Notes: generated by a model from the sequence alone, not told the origin. A stretch of DNA of 64,000 bases from Candidatus Bipolaricaulota bacterium (GCA_025060395.1 JANXCC010000002.1:1-64000), one strand, 5' to 3'. Positions 33,338 through 41,967 are shown, counted from the first letter of the stretch. Made by a program: numbers and translations.

Positions 33338-35740
33338 CTAGGCCGTTAGACTGAGCTTCTCCCGCGCCAGCTCCTTCTCTTTCTCCGCGACTAAGAGCCG
33401 TGTCTTGATCACCGTATCGGGATTGAGCGAGATGCTGTCAATCCCACATTCTACTAAGAATTCCGCGAACTCCGGGAAATCTGACGGCGCTTGTCCGCAG
33501 ATCCCGATCTTGCGCCCCTTCCGATGCGCTACGGCAATGACATGCTTGACGAGACGCTTCACGGCTGCGTTGCGCTCATCGTAGATGTGCGCAACTAATT
33601 CTGAGTCGCGATCCAACCCGAGAGTTAACTGAGTTAGATCGTTGCTCCCAATCGAAAAGCCGTCGAAGATCTCGGCAAATTCTTCAGCTAAGATCACGTT
33701 ACTGGGAATCTCGCACATCACGTAGACTTCCAAGTTATTTTCTCCCTGGCGTAGCCCAAACTCCGCCATCGTCTCGATTACTCTCTTCCCTTCTTCTGGA
33801 GTGCGACAGAACGGAATCATCACTTTAATATTTGTCAAGCCCATCTCGTCGCGGGCTTTCTTGATAGCTTGGCATTCGAGCCCGAACGCGTCTTTGTACT
33901 TGGGATCATAGTAGCGCGACGCGCCGCGCCAGCCGATCATCGGGTTCGATTCCGTCGGCTCGTAGAGCACACCACCAATTAAGCTAGCGTACTCATTGCT
34001 CTTAAAATCAGAGAGTCTCACGATCACGTCGTTGGGCCAGAAGGCCGCGGCAATCTTGGCGACCCCCGATGCAAGCTTGTCTACAAAGAACTGGGCTTTG
34101 TCGGAGTAGCCCAGGGTGCGCTCGTCTATCTGTTGCACGATCTGGGCGATCTGTGGGTCGTGGGCCGCGCGAGCCTTGAGCTGCTCATATTCGATCAGGG
34201 CTTTGGGATGAATCCCGATGTGCGAGCTGATGATAAACTCTTCGCGCGCTAACCCTACGCCGTCGTTGGGGATACGAGCTTGAGCAAAAGCTGTCTCCGG
34301 GATGCCCACGTTCATCATGATCTTGGTGCGCGTTCTGGGGAGCTGCGCTACGTCAACCCGATCAACTCGGAACTTCAATCGTCCGGCGAAGACCCGCCCT
34401 TCGCCCTGGGAGCAGTCTACGGTAATCTCTTGACCGGTTTGGATCTTCTGCATAGCCCCCTCAGCCCCGATGACACAGGGAATCCCCAATTCGCGGGAGA
34501 TGATCGCGGCATGGCACGTCCTCCCCCCGCGCTCGGTCACAATCGCCGACGCGATCTTCATGATGGGTTCCCAGTCGGGGTCGGTCATCTCCGTCACTAG
34601 GACTTCGCCGGGGCGGAAGCGCCCAATCTCTGAGACGTCACGGATGACATGGGCAGGGCCTTGGCCGATCTTGCTGCCCACGGGTTCGCCGCGCACCAGA
34701 AGCTTTCCGGATTCTTCGAGCACATAATTTTCTAGAGTGCTTGCGCTCTGGACCCCATGGACGGTCTCCGGGCGAGCTTGCACGATGAACAGCCTATGGC
34801 TGATCCCATCTTTGGCCCACTCGATGTCCATGGGACGCCCATAGTGCGCTTCGATCTGAAGAGCCCACCGAGCTAACTGTAGAACCTCATCATCGCTGAT
34901 GGAGAAACGCTGCTGTTCTTCTGGGCTGACGCGCTCTTCGCGCAGGGCGCCGTTGGCGCAGACGAGTTTCTTCTGCTTGCTGCCCAGACGTTTCTCTATG
35001 ATAGCTTGATAGCCCTTTTTCAGTCCCGGCTTGAAGACGTAGAACTGATCAGGGTTGACTCGACCCTGCACCACAAGCTCGCCAAAGCCGTAAGAAGACG
35101 TGACATAGACGACATTCTCCGCGCCGGATTCGGGGTCAATCGTGAAGAGCACCCCAGAAGCAGCCAAGTCCGAGCGCACCATCTGTTGCACCACCACGGC
35201 GATATTGACGTCGCCGTTGGTGAAGCCGCGGTCACGACGATACGAAATAGCGCGATCCGTAAAGAGGCTAGCAAAGCAGCGGCGCACGCGATCTAACAGC
35301 ATCTCTTCGGTTGTGACATTGAGGAACGTATCGTGCTGGCCGGCGAACGAGTGCTCTTCGGAGTCTTCTATCGTCGCCGAGGAGCGCACAGCGACGTCCG
35401 TGCTGCCGGTCTTCTTGGTAAGCTCGCGATACGCGCGCCGGATCTCGCCCTCAAGATCAGAGGGCAATGGGGTGTTGATAATAAGATTTCTGATTCTCTG
35501 CCCATATTCAGCGAGCATCTGGACGTTCTGCGTATCGAGCTGGGCCATGAGGGTCTGGATGCGAGTATCCAGCCCAGCGCGCTCCAAAAACGCGCGGAAC
35601 GCTTCAGCGGTGACGACGAAGCCATCAGGCACGGGGATCCCTTTGAGGACCTTGCGCATCTCCCCTAGGGATGCTCCCTTTCCCCCAACCAAGCTGACAT
35701 CAGCTCGCCCTACCTCATCCAACCAGGCGATGGTCTTCAC
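33338..35740 (-). CDS. ppsA: Phosphoenolpyruvate synthase
   Basis: 800 aa from GTG 35740, which has SD AAGGAGG 7 nt upstream; the in-frame GTG at 35764 lies before that SD. N-terminal ATP-grasp domain (VGGKGASLGEM; ERSFAGQHDTF-like EEHSFAGQHDTFLNV), the phospho-His loop GGRTCHAAIISRELGIP, and the C-terminal PEP/pyruvate barrel (FSIGSNDLTQLTLGLDRD, catalytic Cys in GICGQAPSD). Converts pyruvate, ATP and water to PEP, AMP and Pi. Together with the pyruvate:ferredoxin oxidoreductase at 47.6-51.9 kb it routes acetyl-CoA into gluconeogenesis. Divergent from the XRE-GalU regulator with shared operators. Confidence 0.96.
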   Translation of the reverse strand: MKTIAWLDEVGRADVSLVGGKGASLGEMRKVLKGIPVPDGFVVTAEAFRAFLERAGLDTRIQTLMAQLDTQNVQMLAEYGQRIRNLIINTPLPSDLEGEIRRAYRELTKKTGSTDVAVRSSATIEDSEEHSFAGQHDTFLNVTTEEMLLDRVRRCFASLFTDRAISYRRDRGFTNGDVNIAVVVQQMVRSDLAASGVLFTIDPESGAENVVYVTSSYGFGELVVQGRVNPDQFYVFKPGLKKGYQAIIEKRLGSKQKKLVCANGALREERVSPEEQQRFSISDDEVLQLARWALQIEAHYGRPMDIEWAKDGISHRLFIVQARPETVHGVQSASTLENYVLEESGKLLVRGEPVGSKIGQGPAHVIRDVSEIGRFRPGEVLVTEMTDPDWEPIMKIASAIVTERGGRTCHAAIISRELGIPCVIGAEGAMQKIQTGQEITVDCSQGEGRVFAGRLKFRVDRVDVAQLPRTRTKIMMNVGIPETAFAQARIPNDGVGLAREEFIISSHIGIHPKALIEYEQLKARAAHDPQIAQIVQQIDERTLGYSDKAQFFVDKLASGVAKIAAAFWPNDVIVRLSDFKSNEYASLIGGVLYEPTESNPMIGWRGASRYYDPKYKDAFGLECQAIKKARDEMGLTNIKVMIPFCRTPEEGKRVIETMAEFGLRQGENNLEVYVMCEIPSNVILAEEFAEIFDGFSIGSNDLTQLTLGLDRDSELVAHIYDERNAAVKRLVKHVIAVAHRKGRKIGICGQAPSDFPEFAEFLVECGIDSISLNPDTVIKTRLLVAEKEKELAREKLSLTA

Positions 35741-35760
35741 AAGCTGCCTCCTTCCCTTCG

Positions 35761-35771
35761 TCACTTTGTGA
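35761..35771. promoter_or_regulatory. Operator 1 (ppsA side)
   Basis: TCACTTTGTGA, perfect 11-nt palindrome just downstream of the predicted ppsA start point; 13-nt version is (G)TCAC-TTT-GTGA(A). Confidence 0.65.
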
Positions 35772-35780
35772 AGTGCTTAT

Positions 35781-35810
35781 AGTATAAAATATTCACAAAG
35801 TGAAAATCAA
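35781..35810 (-). promoter_or_regulatory. ppsA promoter
   Basis: Minus strand TTGATT (35810-35805), 18 nt, TATACT (35786-35781). Operator 2 fills 13 of the 18 spacer bases, and operator 1 lies around +10, so one repressor could shut this promoter efficiently. Confidence 0.65.
35792..35804. promoter_or_regulatory. Operator 2 (within ppsA promoter spacer)
   Basis: TTCACAAAGTGAA, a perfect 13-nt palindrome; same motif as operators 1 and 3. Confidence 0.75.
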
Positions 35811-35897
35811 GCATCTGGAAGGGCTCTTGCTATCGCGAATATTTGCGGGGGACCCAGGCCGTAGAAGCTCGATCACCGAGGCTTTCCTCTCCTGTTC

Positions 35898-35910
35898 TTG
35901 ACAAAGTGAA
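35898..35910. promoter_or_regulatory. Operator 3 (regulator side, overlaps -35)
   Basis: TTGACAAAGTGAA, one mismatch from the palindrome TTCAC-N3-GTGAA. Its left half is the -35 hexamer of the regulator promoter. Confidence 0.65.
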
Positions 35911-35927
35911 TATCTGCGAGCTAAACT
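35898..35927 (+). promoter_or_regulatory. Promoter of the XRE-GalU regulator gene
   Basis: TTGACA (35898-35903), 18 nt, TAAACT (35922-35927); the leader carries SD GAGGTGGAG before ATG 35949. The operator on the -35 box implies autorepression. Confidence 0.65.
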
Positions 35928-35948
35928 GAGTGACGAGGTGGAGAGCCC

Positions 35949-37097
35949 ATGGCTGCCTACGATTTAGAAAGGCTGGCCCTCTTGTTGCAAGGGTATCGCA
36001 AGCGGCTGAACCTTACGAAGGCGCAGCTGGCGCAGCGCGCTGGGATCTCAGCCAGCTTCGTGACGTATATTGAGCAGGGGCAGCGCCGACCCTCTTTACC
36101 CATGCTCACGCGCCTGATGCAGGCCCTCGACTTGACAGACTCAGAGAAGAGAGGATTGCTTCGAGCAGCTGGGTATCATTCCCTGGGAGAGCTGACGCCG
36201 TGCCTGAGCGATCTGAGCGAGCAACTTGCGGAGCTGCCCCAGCCGGAACGCGACGAGTTGCTTGAGGAGTTCTCGCGGATGATCGGGCGGTGGCGCGAGC
36301 TACGCCGCAAGCGCGTACGCCGCGTCGTCATCCCCATCGCGGGCTGGCAGCCGCGTCTGCTCTCCCCCGAGCAGTTAGGCAAGATGCTCCGTCCTGCTCT
36401 GGAAGAGACGGCCCTGGCAGGCTTAACTGAAGTCGTCTTGGTGCTTGCGCCTGGCAAATCCGTTCCCCTCTTGAAGCTTCCGCGCGGGCTGAAAGTGCGC
36501 ACCGTCGTGCAGGAGCCCCAATTGGGGCTCGGCCATGCTATCTTGACGACCCACGGGGTTGTGGGAGACGAGCCCTTCGCGGTCATCCTGCCCGATGATA
36601 TCTTGCTCGGGGAAGGCCGCGAGTGCTTGCGCCAGATGCTCACTCTTTATGAGCGATATCGATGCAGCATGTTGGCGGTGACGGAGGTCGAAGGGGCTGC
36701 AGATCTTAAAAATTACGGGGTTGCTCACTTGGGCGATCCCTTGGCTGAGAACGTCTATCTCGTCCAAGGGCTGCAAGAGAAGCCGACGAGAGGACGACGC
36801 AGTGGGCTGACTATCGTCGGTCGTTATGTGCTGACCCCCCAGGTCTTTGAGGCCCTCCAAGCGACTACTCCTGATAAGAACAACGAGATCCAATTGACCG
36901 ATGCGCTCAATCTCTTATTGCGCCGCCAGCGGATTAGCGCGTTTGTCTATCGGGCGCAGCTCTTCCGGGTAACGCCGATTAAAATGCTCTTAGAGCAACT
37001 CATTGATGCACTGGACGAGTCGCACCCCGAGCGCCTCGAACAAGCGATGCAGATTACTAAAGAGGCCCTGCAGGCCCTGACGGCCCTGCGGGCCTAG
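35949..37097 (+). CDS. XRE helix-turn-helix fused to a degenerate GalU-like nucleotidyltransferase: putative sugar-sensing regulator
   Basis: 382 aa. Residues 8-65 are an XRE HTH (LTKAQLAQRAGISASFVTYI, GQRRPS). A linker helix to about 122 precedes a GT-A-like nucleotidyltransferase domain resembling UTP-glucose-1-phosphate uridylyltransferase: VVIPIAGWQPRLL at 126-138, QEPQLGLGHAILTTHGVV, DEPFAVILPDDI, and late LTDALNLLLRRQRISAFVY. The nucleotide loop GxGTR of active GalU is replaced by AGWQPRL, and the following Lys region is altered, so catalysis is doubtful while ligand binding may persist. Divergent from ppsA with three shared palindromes; cupin phosphoglucose isomerase follows. I infer a one-component regulator of gluconeogenesis sensing glucose-1-P or UDP-glucose. 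Confidence 0.8.
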   Translation: MAAYDLERLALLLQGYRKRLNLTKAQLAQRAGISASFVTYIEQGQRRPSLPMLTRLMQALDLTDSEKRGLLRAAGYHSLGELTPCLSDLSEQLAELPQPERDELLEEFSRMIGRWRELRRKRVRRVVIPIAGWQPRLLSPEQLGKMLRPALEETALAGLTEVVLVLAPGKSVPLLKLPRGLKVRTVVQEPQLGLGHAILTTHGVVGDEPFAVILPDDILLGEGRECLRQMLTLYERYRCSMLAVTEVEGAADLKNYGVAHLGDPLAENVYLVQGLQEKPTRGRRSGLTIVGRYVLTPQVFEALQATTPDKNNEIQLTDALNLLLRRQRISAFVYRAQLFRVTPIKMLLEQLIDALDESHPERLEQAMQITKEALQALTALRA

Positions 37098-37111
37098 AAT
37101 CTCTTAGATGC

Positions 37112-37140
37112 TTGCACCATCATCGCCTAAGTGCTATCGT
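37112..37140 (+). promoter_or_regulatory. Promoter of the cupin phosphoglucose isomerase gene
   Basis: TTGCAC (37112-37117), 17 nt, TATCGT (37135-37140); ATG 37151 is 10 nt further on and has no SD. Confidence 0.5.
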
Positions 37141-37150
37141 TGCTCTTACT

Positions 37151-37861
37151 ATGAATGTGATACGGTGCGAAGATCGCGAGGTTCATCCCCAAGTCCGCAC
37201 GCTGCGCGAGATGCAGTCGGTTGTCTTTGATAGAAGCTGGCTGCGCACTGCAGACTTAGATCAAGCTCTGTATTTGATGTACCGAGACTGCGTGCTCCCC
37301 GAAGATCGCGAGATCGCCCAGAAGCTCCAAGTGCGCTATGACATTACTGTGCTTCTGCCCGTGTGCTTGGGGCGCGAGCACAACAAGACGAAGGGCCACT
37401 ATCACTCCGAGTACCAGCCGGGGCTGCGCTACCCCGAACTCTATCAAGTTCTCGAGGGCGAAGCCCATGTACTCTTGCAGAAGCAATCTGGAGATACCGT
37501 CAGTGACGTTGTGCTCGTCATCGCCCACGAAGGAGAGATCGTGCTCGTGCCCCCCAATTACGGACACATCACGATCAACCCCACAGAAAAGATTTTAAAG
37601 ATGGCCAACTGGATCTCGACGAAAGTCCAGAGCTTCTACGAGCCCTTTGAGCAGAAAGGCGGCGGCGCATACTTCGAGCTACGCGATGGGCAGCTCATTG
37701 CCAATTCGCGCTACGGTGCGTTACCCCCATTGCGCGTCGTTTCGGCACGAGAATACCCGGAACTTGGGCTGCGCCACGGCCAGCCCATCTACGAGCTGAT
37801 TAAGACCCCGGCGCAACTACGATTTCTCAGCTATCCTGATGGACCTCTTCCCCTCCCTTGA
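37151..37861 (+). CDS. Cupin-type (archaeal) glucose-6-phosphate isomerase
   Basis: 236 aa from ATG 37151. The metal-binding cupin motif is GHYHSEYQPGLRYPELYQVLEGEA, with HITINP as second His block: the Pyrococcus/Thermococcus PGI pattern (His, His, Glu, His ligands). Interconverts fructose-6-P and glucose-6-P, the last steps of gluconeogenesis. An upstream in-frame TTG is inside the promoter and is rejected. It sits 53 nt after the XRE-GalU gene. The last codons and stop overlap a palindromic repeat. Confidence 0.9.
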   Translation: MNVIRCEDREVHPQVRTLREMQSVVFDRSWLRTADLDQALYLMYRDCVLPEDREIAQKLQVRYDITVLLPVCLGREHNKTKGHYHSEYQPGLRYPELYQVLEGEAHVLLQKQSGDTVSDVVLVIAHEGEIVLVPPNYGHITINPTEKILKMANWISTKVQSFYEPFEQKGGGAYFELRDGQLIANSRYGALPPLRVVSAREYPELGLRHGQPIYELIKTPAQLRFLSYPDGPLPLP

Positions 37862-37882
37862 AAGGGAGCAAGGGGGTTGGCT
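37842..37882. repeat. Palindromic repeat, copy 1 (short)
   Basis: GACCTCTTCCCCTCCCTTG, then AAAGGGAG and AGGGGGTTGGCT. Same family as the elements at 58680 and 61185. It overlaps the end of the phosphoglucose isomerase gene and may serve as its transcript-end hairpin. Confidence 0.6.
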
Positions 37883-37884
37883 CT

Positions 37885-38847
37885 TCACGTCTTACTCGGC
37901 TCACGCCGCCTAGGGAAAAAGAACGCCATCAGCACCCCAATGATCACGCCGATGCCTGTCCCCCATAAAATAATCTGAAGGCGATTAGGTCCTATCGGGC
38001 CTTGAGGAAGTCGCGCTGGGGTGACAACCTCCAACGGTTCCCACCCCTTGAGGATCTGCTGCACTTCCACTTGAGCTTGCGCCAGCGCCTCCAGGCGCTC
38101 TTCAAGATCTAGAACGCGCTGATACTCCCTCTCCATAGCGGCAATACCCATAGTAGTCAGTCGATCGAGTTCGCGCTCGATCTCCTCCAGGCGTCGCAGC
38201 AGGGATTCTACATAATTACGATAGTACCAACTCTCCAGCGTGGCCCCTGGTTCCCCCACGCGCATCTGTGCTGTGCGGGCCTTAAGCAGCTCTTGTAGGG
38301 CTTGTTCGAGGCTCTCTTTTTGAGAGTGGAGCAGAGCTGTGCGCGCCTCCACGCGGGTCATGAGGGTTTGGACAACCCGCTGGCGATGCTCCTCCAGCGC
38401 TTGGTGCAGAGCATTCAGCCGAGCGCTCTCGCTCTCCAAGGTCGAGCGCAAATCCCTGGTGAGCTTCTCTGCGGCTTCTTCAATATACACGGCTAGCGTA
38501 TCGCGCACTACGTGTTGAGGGAATCCACCGCGTAGCTTCAGCATGACCAAGCCGTCGGTCTCCTCGACCCGTAAGCCCTCGGACAGCCATGAGACCACAG
38601 GCCAAGTCTCCCTTGTCTCTTCAGAGATCTTGGTTCTCTTGGCCACCTCTATGGCGAGGTCGGGGCTGTACCACACGCTCTTGTCCCATCCAAAGTGCAC
38701 AGAGGACTCCTTAGGTAACGGGGGAACCTTGACCCGTACCAGGGCGCTCGCCTCAAATTCTAAGGGCTGGCGGAGTGCGAGGATCGCTGAAAGAATCAGA
38801 GCAGCTAATACAGTTATGATGAAGAGCCAGCGTCGTTCTGTGGCCAT
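37885..38847 (-). CDS. Wzz/GumC-like polysaccharide chain-length or coupling protein
   Basis: 320 aa. TM1 at residues 8-25 (LFIITVLAALILSAIL), TM2 at about 290-312 (IILWGTGIGVIIGVLMAFF), with a long periplasmic coiled coil between (residues 135-260, many LEQALQEL and LEEIERELDRL heptads). PxxPxGPxxPN before TM2 (TPARLPQGPIGPNR) is the Wzz proline motif. Sets glycan length together with polymerases; no kinase domain. Follows wecB on the same strand, 43 nt apart, with its own promoter. Confidence 0.85.
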   Translation of the reverse strand: MATERRWLFIITVLAALILSAILALRQPLEFEASALVRVKVPPLPKESSVHFGWDKSVWYSPDLAIEVAKRTKISEETRETWPVVSWLSEGLRVEETDGLVMLKLRGGFPQHVVRDTLAVYIEEAAEKLTRDLRSTLESESARLNALHQALEEHRQRVVQTLMTRVEARTALLHSQKESLEQALQELLKARTAQMRVGEPGATLESWYYRNYVESLLRRLEEIERELDRLTTMGIAAMEREYQRVLDLEERLEALAQAQVEVQQILKGWEPLEVVTPARLPQGPIGPNRLQIILWGTGIGVIIGVLMAFFFPRRREPSKT

Positions 38848-38871
38848 CCTCTTATCATCTCCTTGGGTGTA

Positions 38872-38901
38872 ACGATATCATATATGAGCTCAGTTCGTCA
38901 A
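38872..38901 (-). promoter_or_regulatory. Promoter of the Wzz-like gene
   Basis: Minus strand TTGACG (38901-38896), 18 nt, TATCGT (38877-38872), overlapping the wecB stop; AAGGAG lies between it and ATG 38847. Confidence 0.5.
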
Positions 38902-40029
38902 AAAATGCTGGCGCAAGGTCTGCACGATGCGCTCGGCGGCGTGGCCGTCGCCGAAGGGATTGACCGCACGCGCCATCTGCTCATAGGCGTCGCGATCTTC
39001 CAGGAGCCGCGCAGCTTCGCGGAAGATATTCTCAGTCTCGGTACCCACGAGCCTGGCCGTGCCCGCTTCAAGAGCTTCGGGACGCTCGGTGACCTTGCGC
39101 ATGACCAAGACGGGCTTGCCCAGCGCTGGAGCCTCTTCTTGGATGCCCCCAGAGTCCGTCAGAATCAAGAACGCCCGGCCCATAAGCCAGACGAATCTTT
39201 CGTAGTCTAACGGCTCTATCAGAAAGACGCGATCTACTTGAGAAAGAATCTTACGCACAGGGGCACGCACGTTGGGGTTCAAGTGCACGGGATAGACCAA
39301 GACGACGTTTGGATAGCTTTGGGCGATCTTTTTCAATCCAAGACAGATGCTCTCGAACTCTGGGCCGAAGCTCTCGCGCCGATGGCCCGTTATGAGTAAG
39401 AGCTTTGCGTCGCCGTGCTCGATCTGCGCAAAGATCTCTTTGGGCAGAGCAAAGTGCTCGCGGAGATCGCGATCTTTGACGCGCGCCCACATCTGCTGGA
39501 GCGCGTCAATGCCAGTGTTTCCGGTGACGAAGATCGTTTCAGCAGAGATCCCTTCGCGCAAGAGGTTCTGTCGAGCGCGCTCGGTAGGGGCAAAGTGGAA
39601 GTCAGCGAGCCGATCGGCGAGCACGCGGTTGACCTCTTCGGGGAAGGGGCTGTATTTGTCGCATGTGCGCAGCCCAGCTTCCACGCGCGCGATCTTAATT
39701 TGAGCGTAGAACGCCGCAAGGCTCGCGACGAACGCCGTCGTGGTATCTCCCTGAGTGATGACTAGATCAGGCTTTTCCCTCTGAATGACAGACTCTAACG
39801 CGACGAGCGCCTCGGCTGTCAGCTGATAGAGACTCTGATTGGGGCGCATGAGATCCAAGTCATAGTCTGGAGTGATCTCAAAGAGTTTTAAAACTTGGTC
39901 GAGCATCTCGCGGTGTTGCGCGGTCACGCAAACGCGAGATTGAATCTCGGAAAATTTTTGAAGCTCCTTCAGCACTGGGGCGAGCTTAATCGCTTCTGGG
40001 CGTGTTCCGAAGACTGTCAGGGTTTTCAT
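38890..40029 (-). CDS. wecB: UDP-N-acetylglucosamine 2-epimerase (non-hydrolysing)
   Basis: 379 aa from ATG 40029 (MKTLTVFGTRPEAIKLAPV). Substrate and catalytic residues are in GTRPEAIK, VQGDTTTAF-like TQGDTTTAFVASLAAF, RVEAGLRT, THRRE-like TGHRRESFG and DSGGIQEEAP. Makes UDP-ManNAc from UDP-GlcNAc for surface glycans. No SD: promoter at 40043-40072 ends 14 nt upstream. Longer start at 40062 lies within the promoter spacer and is rejected. Confidence 0.94.
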   Translation of the reverse strand: MKTLTVFGTRPEAIKLAPVLKELQKFSEIQSRVCVTAQHREMLDQVLKLFEITPDYDLDLMRPNQSLYQLTAEALVALESVIQREKPDLVITQGDTTTAFVASLAAFYAQIKIARVEAGLRTCDKYSPFPEEVNRVLADRLADFHFAPTERARQNLLREGISAETIFVTGNTGIDALQQMWARVKDRDLREHFALPKEIFAQIEHGDAKLLLITGHRRESFGPEFESICLGLKKIAQSYPNVVLVYPVHLNPNVRAPVRKILSQVDRVFLIEPLDYERFVWLMGRAFLILTDSGGIQEEAPALGKPVLVMRKVTERPEALEAGTARLVGTETENIFREAARLLEDRDAYEQMARAVNPFGDGHAAERIVQTLRQHFLTN

Positions 40030-40042
40030 AAAGCTGACAGCT

Positions 40043-40072
40043 ATGCTAGAGCCTTGGGACACATTTTGTCAA
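40043..40072 (-). promoter_or_regulatory. Promoter of wecB
   Basis: Minus strand TTGACA (40072-40067), 18 nt, TAGCAT (40048-40043); the ATG at 40029 follows a leader of only a few nt. Confidence 0.6.
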
Positions 40073-40217
40073 GGGCTTCCCTTGAGGGCTACACTGCTTG
40101 CGTTAGTAAAGGAAGCCTCCATGCACCCAGGGCGAGCTTGGAGCATTGGCGCAATGGAGCTAGCCCGTAGCTCTTGGCAGAGGTCGGTGGTGAGGCTGGG
40201 CGTGTGCAGGCGGGATT

Positions 40218-41138
40218 TTAAAAGTTAAAGATCGCAATAGCTACAGCGCATAGCACTGCCACGATTCCATAGAAGAGCATAACCGTCACGCGCTCACTCA
40301 GCCCTAGAGCTAAGACTCTGTGATGCAGGTGCCCGCGATCAGCTTGGAAGATCGATTTTTTCTGTCTGAGGCGGCGCAGGATCGCCCACGCCGTGTCGCC
40401 AATGGGCATGCCTAACAGCAAGATCGGGACGAGAATCGGCACATCGCTGAGCCTCGTGCTGAGAGTCGACTGCGTCGCTTGAATGCAAAGCACAGCAAGC
40501 CAGTAGCCCACCAAGTGTGTCCCACTATCACCAAGAAAGACTTTTGCTGGTGCCCAGTTGAAGAGCAAAAAGCCTAGCAAGATCCCAACGAAGCCCATCG
40601 AGAGCGCAAAGACTATACTGTTGCCCGATTGAGAGGCAGTAAGAGCTGTCGCACCGAGGATAATAGCCGCGCTCCCCGCCGCTAAGCCGTCGAGACCGTC
40701 TATAAGATTGAAGGCGTTGATCGCCCCAACGACCCAAAAGAGCGTGAAGGGGATCGTCATCCAGCCCAAAGCCAGCTCGATTCCAAAAAGATTCACGGAC
40801 TGAATGGTCCATCCCGCAACGAGCACAGCGACAAGCGCGCCCAGAAGCTGCCCGAGGAGCTTCGCTTTCGGACTGAGTCCGAAGCGATCATCGAGTAATC
40901 CTGTCAAGAACGCGACGAGGCTCCCCAGGGCGAGCTTCCAGAGCTCTGCTAGGTTCGCAAGAGCGAGGATTGGAAGCGCAGCAAAAGCGAGGGCCCAGCC
41001 GCCGATCGCGACCGTGCGCCCATGATGCTTGTGCGCGTCATTGGGGAGATCGAGCAAACCGAGTCGTGGAGCTATGTATTGACTAAGCGCTGTGAGGGCA
41101 AGACTGCTCACAAGCCCGATGAAAAACTCTCTCACCAC
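40218..41138 (-). CDS. Undecaprenyl-phosphate GlcNAc-1-phosphate transferase family (WecA-like)
   Basis: 306 aa, about ten TMs. LTGLLDDRFGLSPKAK (acidic pair), NAFNLIDGLDGLAAG, KVFLGDSGTHLVGYW and the C-terminal DRGHLHHRVLALGLS (HxHHR, typical of WecA/TagO rather than MraY). Initiates glycan assembly on undecaprenyl phosphate. Start GTG 41138 (or 41135) lies 6 nt after the -10 box, so probably leaderless. Separated from wecB by 188 nt in which I see only the wecB promoter. Confidence 0.92.
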   Translation of the reverse strand: MVREFFIGLVSSLALTALSQYIAPRLGLLDLPNDAHKHHGRTVAIGGWALAFAALPILALANLAELWKLALGSLVAFLTGLLDDRFGLSPKAKLLGQLLGALVAVLVAGWTIQSVNLFGIELALGWMTIPFTLFWVVGAINAFNLIDGLDGLAAGSAAIILGATALTASQSGNSIVFALSMGFVGILLGFLLFNWAPAKVFLGDSGTHLVGYWLAVLCIQATQSTLSTRLSDVPILVPILLLGMPIGDTAWAILRRLRQKKSIFQADRGHLHHRVLALGLSERVTVMLFYGIVAVLCAVAIAIFNF

Positions 41139-41144
41139 AGGGGT

Positions 41145-41173
41145 ATTATAGCGATTTGGCTTGTGTATGCCAA
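41145..41173 (-). promoter_or_regulatory. Promoter of the WecA-like gene
   Basis: Minus strand TTGGCA (41173-41168), 17 nt, TATAAT (41150-41145). GTG 41138 is at the predicted start point. Confidence 0.75.
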
Positions 41174-41190
41174 AGCCGCACTAACGGATT

Positions 41191-41961
41191 CTACAGCTCA
41201 TAGCGCTCGATGAGCTTCTTCTCTTCCCCGGCGATCTCCGCGCGAATCTCAAAGTACTCCGCAAGCCCAGAGTGCTTGAGCTTCTCTTTGAGAAGATTGT
41301 CTATCTGAAAGATCCCCGCGGAGTTGGACATCTTTATAGCGATACAGATGGGGCGCTTCTCGCCCTTGCGCAATTGTACGTCTTCTATAGCTAATGCTGA
41401 GACGGCATGAATGGTCATGGACCCTGCTTGAAATGGGATGCGCGCCCGCCCCTCTTCCATATCGAGAGCATCGGCGATCTTTAATACGCCGGCTTCGACC
41501 GTCAATGGCTCGATCTCGGTCTCATGGGCGTAGACCGCGTGCAGGACTTCTGCAGTGATGATTGCGCGCTCGCGCTCCGGATAGATATCTTTGAGAAGTT
41601 CAGGCAACAGATCCGCAGCGAGTGCGACGGAGAACGGCTCGTGATTCATACGATGGACAATGTGTCCGATGTCGTGCAGGCACGCCGCGAGAACTACTAT
41701 GACTTCGGCGTCGTCTTTGGTGAGCTTATGGTCTTTTTCGACGCTGGGCTGCACGCCTGCCTCGATGAGCATGCGCAGGATCTTGAGTGCAAGATTCGCG
41801 ACAATTCTGATATGCACGGGGCCGTGATCGTTGATCCCTAATCTGTCGATAGCGTTGACGTTCGAGCAGTACCAATAGGTGTTTAAAGTGACATTTTCGT
41901 TGATACGCGCGACAACGGCCTCGAGCTTCTTATTCTCTCGAACGGGAATATTGAGCGCCAT
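41191..41961 (-). CDS. HD-domain phosphohydrolase
   Basis: 256 aa. HD metal-site motifs: HGPVHIRIV (residues about 46-54), LAACLHDIGHIVHR (HD), VLHAVYAHETE (distal His) and LKIADALDME (distal Asp). Substrate unknown; nucleotide or dinucleotide is usual for such proteins. Follows nadM by 6 nt on the same strand, so a role in nucleotide/NAD metabolism or signalling is possible. Confidence 0.85.
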   Translation of the reverse strand: MALNIPVRENKKLEAVVARINENVTLNTYWYCSNVNAIDRLGINDHGPVHIRIVANLALKILRMLIEAGVQPSVEKDHKLTKDDAEVIVVLAACLHDIGHIVHRMNHEPFSVALAADLLPELLKDIYPERERAIITAEVLHAVYAHETEIEPLTVEAGVLKIADALDMEEGRARIPFQAGSMTIHAVSALAIEDVQLRKGEKRPICIAIKMSNSAGIFQIDNLLKEKLKHSGLAEYFEIRAEIAGEEKKLIERYEL

Positions 41962-41967
41962 AGCTTC

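Noticed and set aside
35741-35764. GTG 35764 as the ppsA start
   Set aside because: The SD lies downstream of it, and residues before LVKTIAWLDE are not family-like.
40063-40217. Small gene between wecB and the WecA-like gene
   Set aside because: Only short frames without SD; I see nothing there beyond the wecB promoter.
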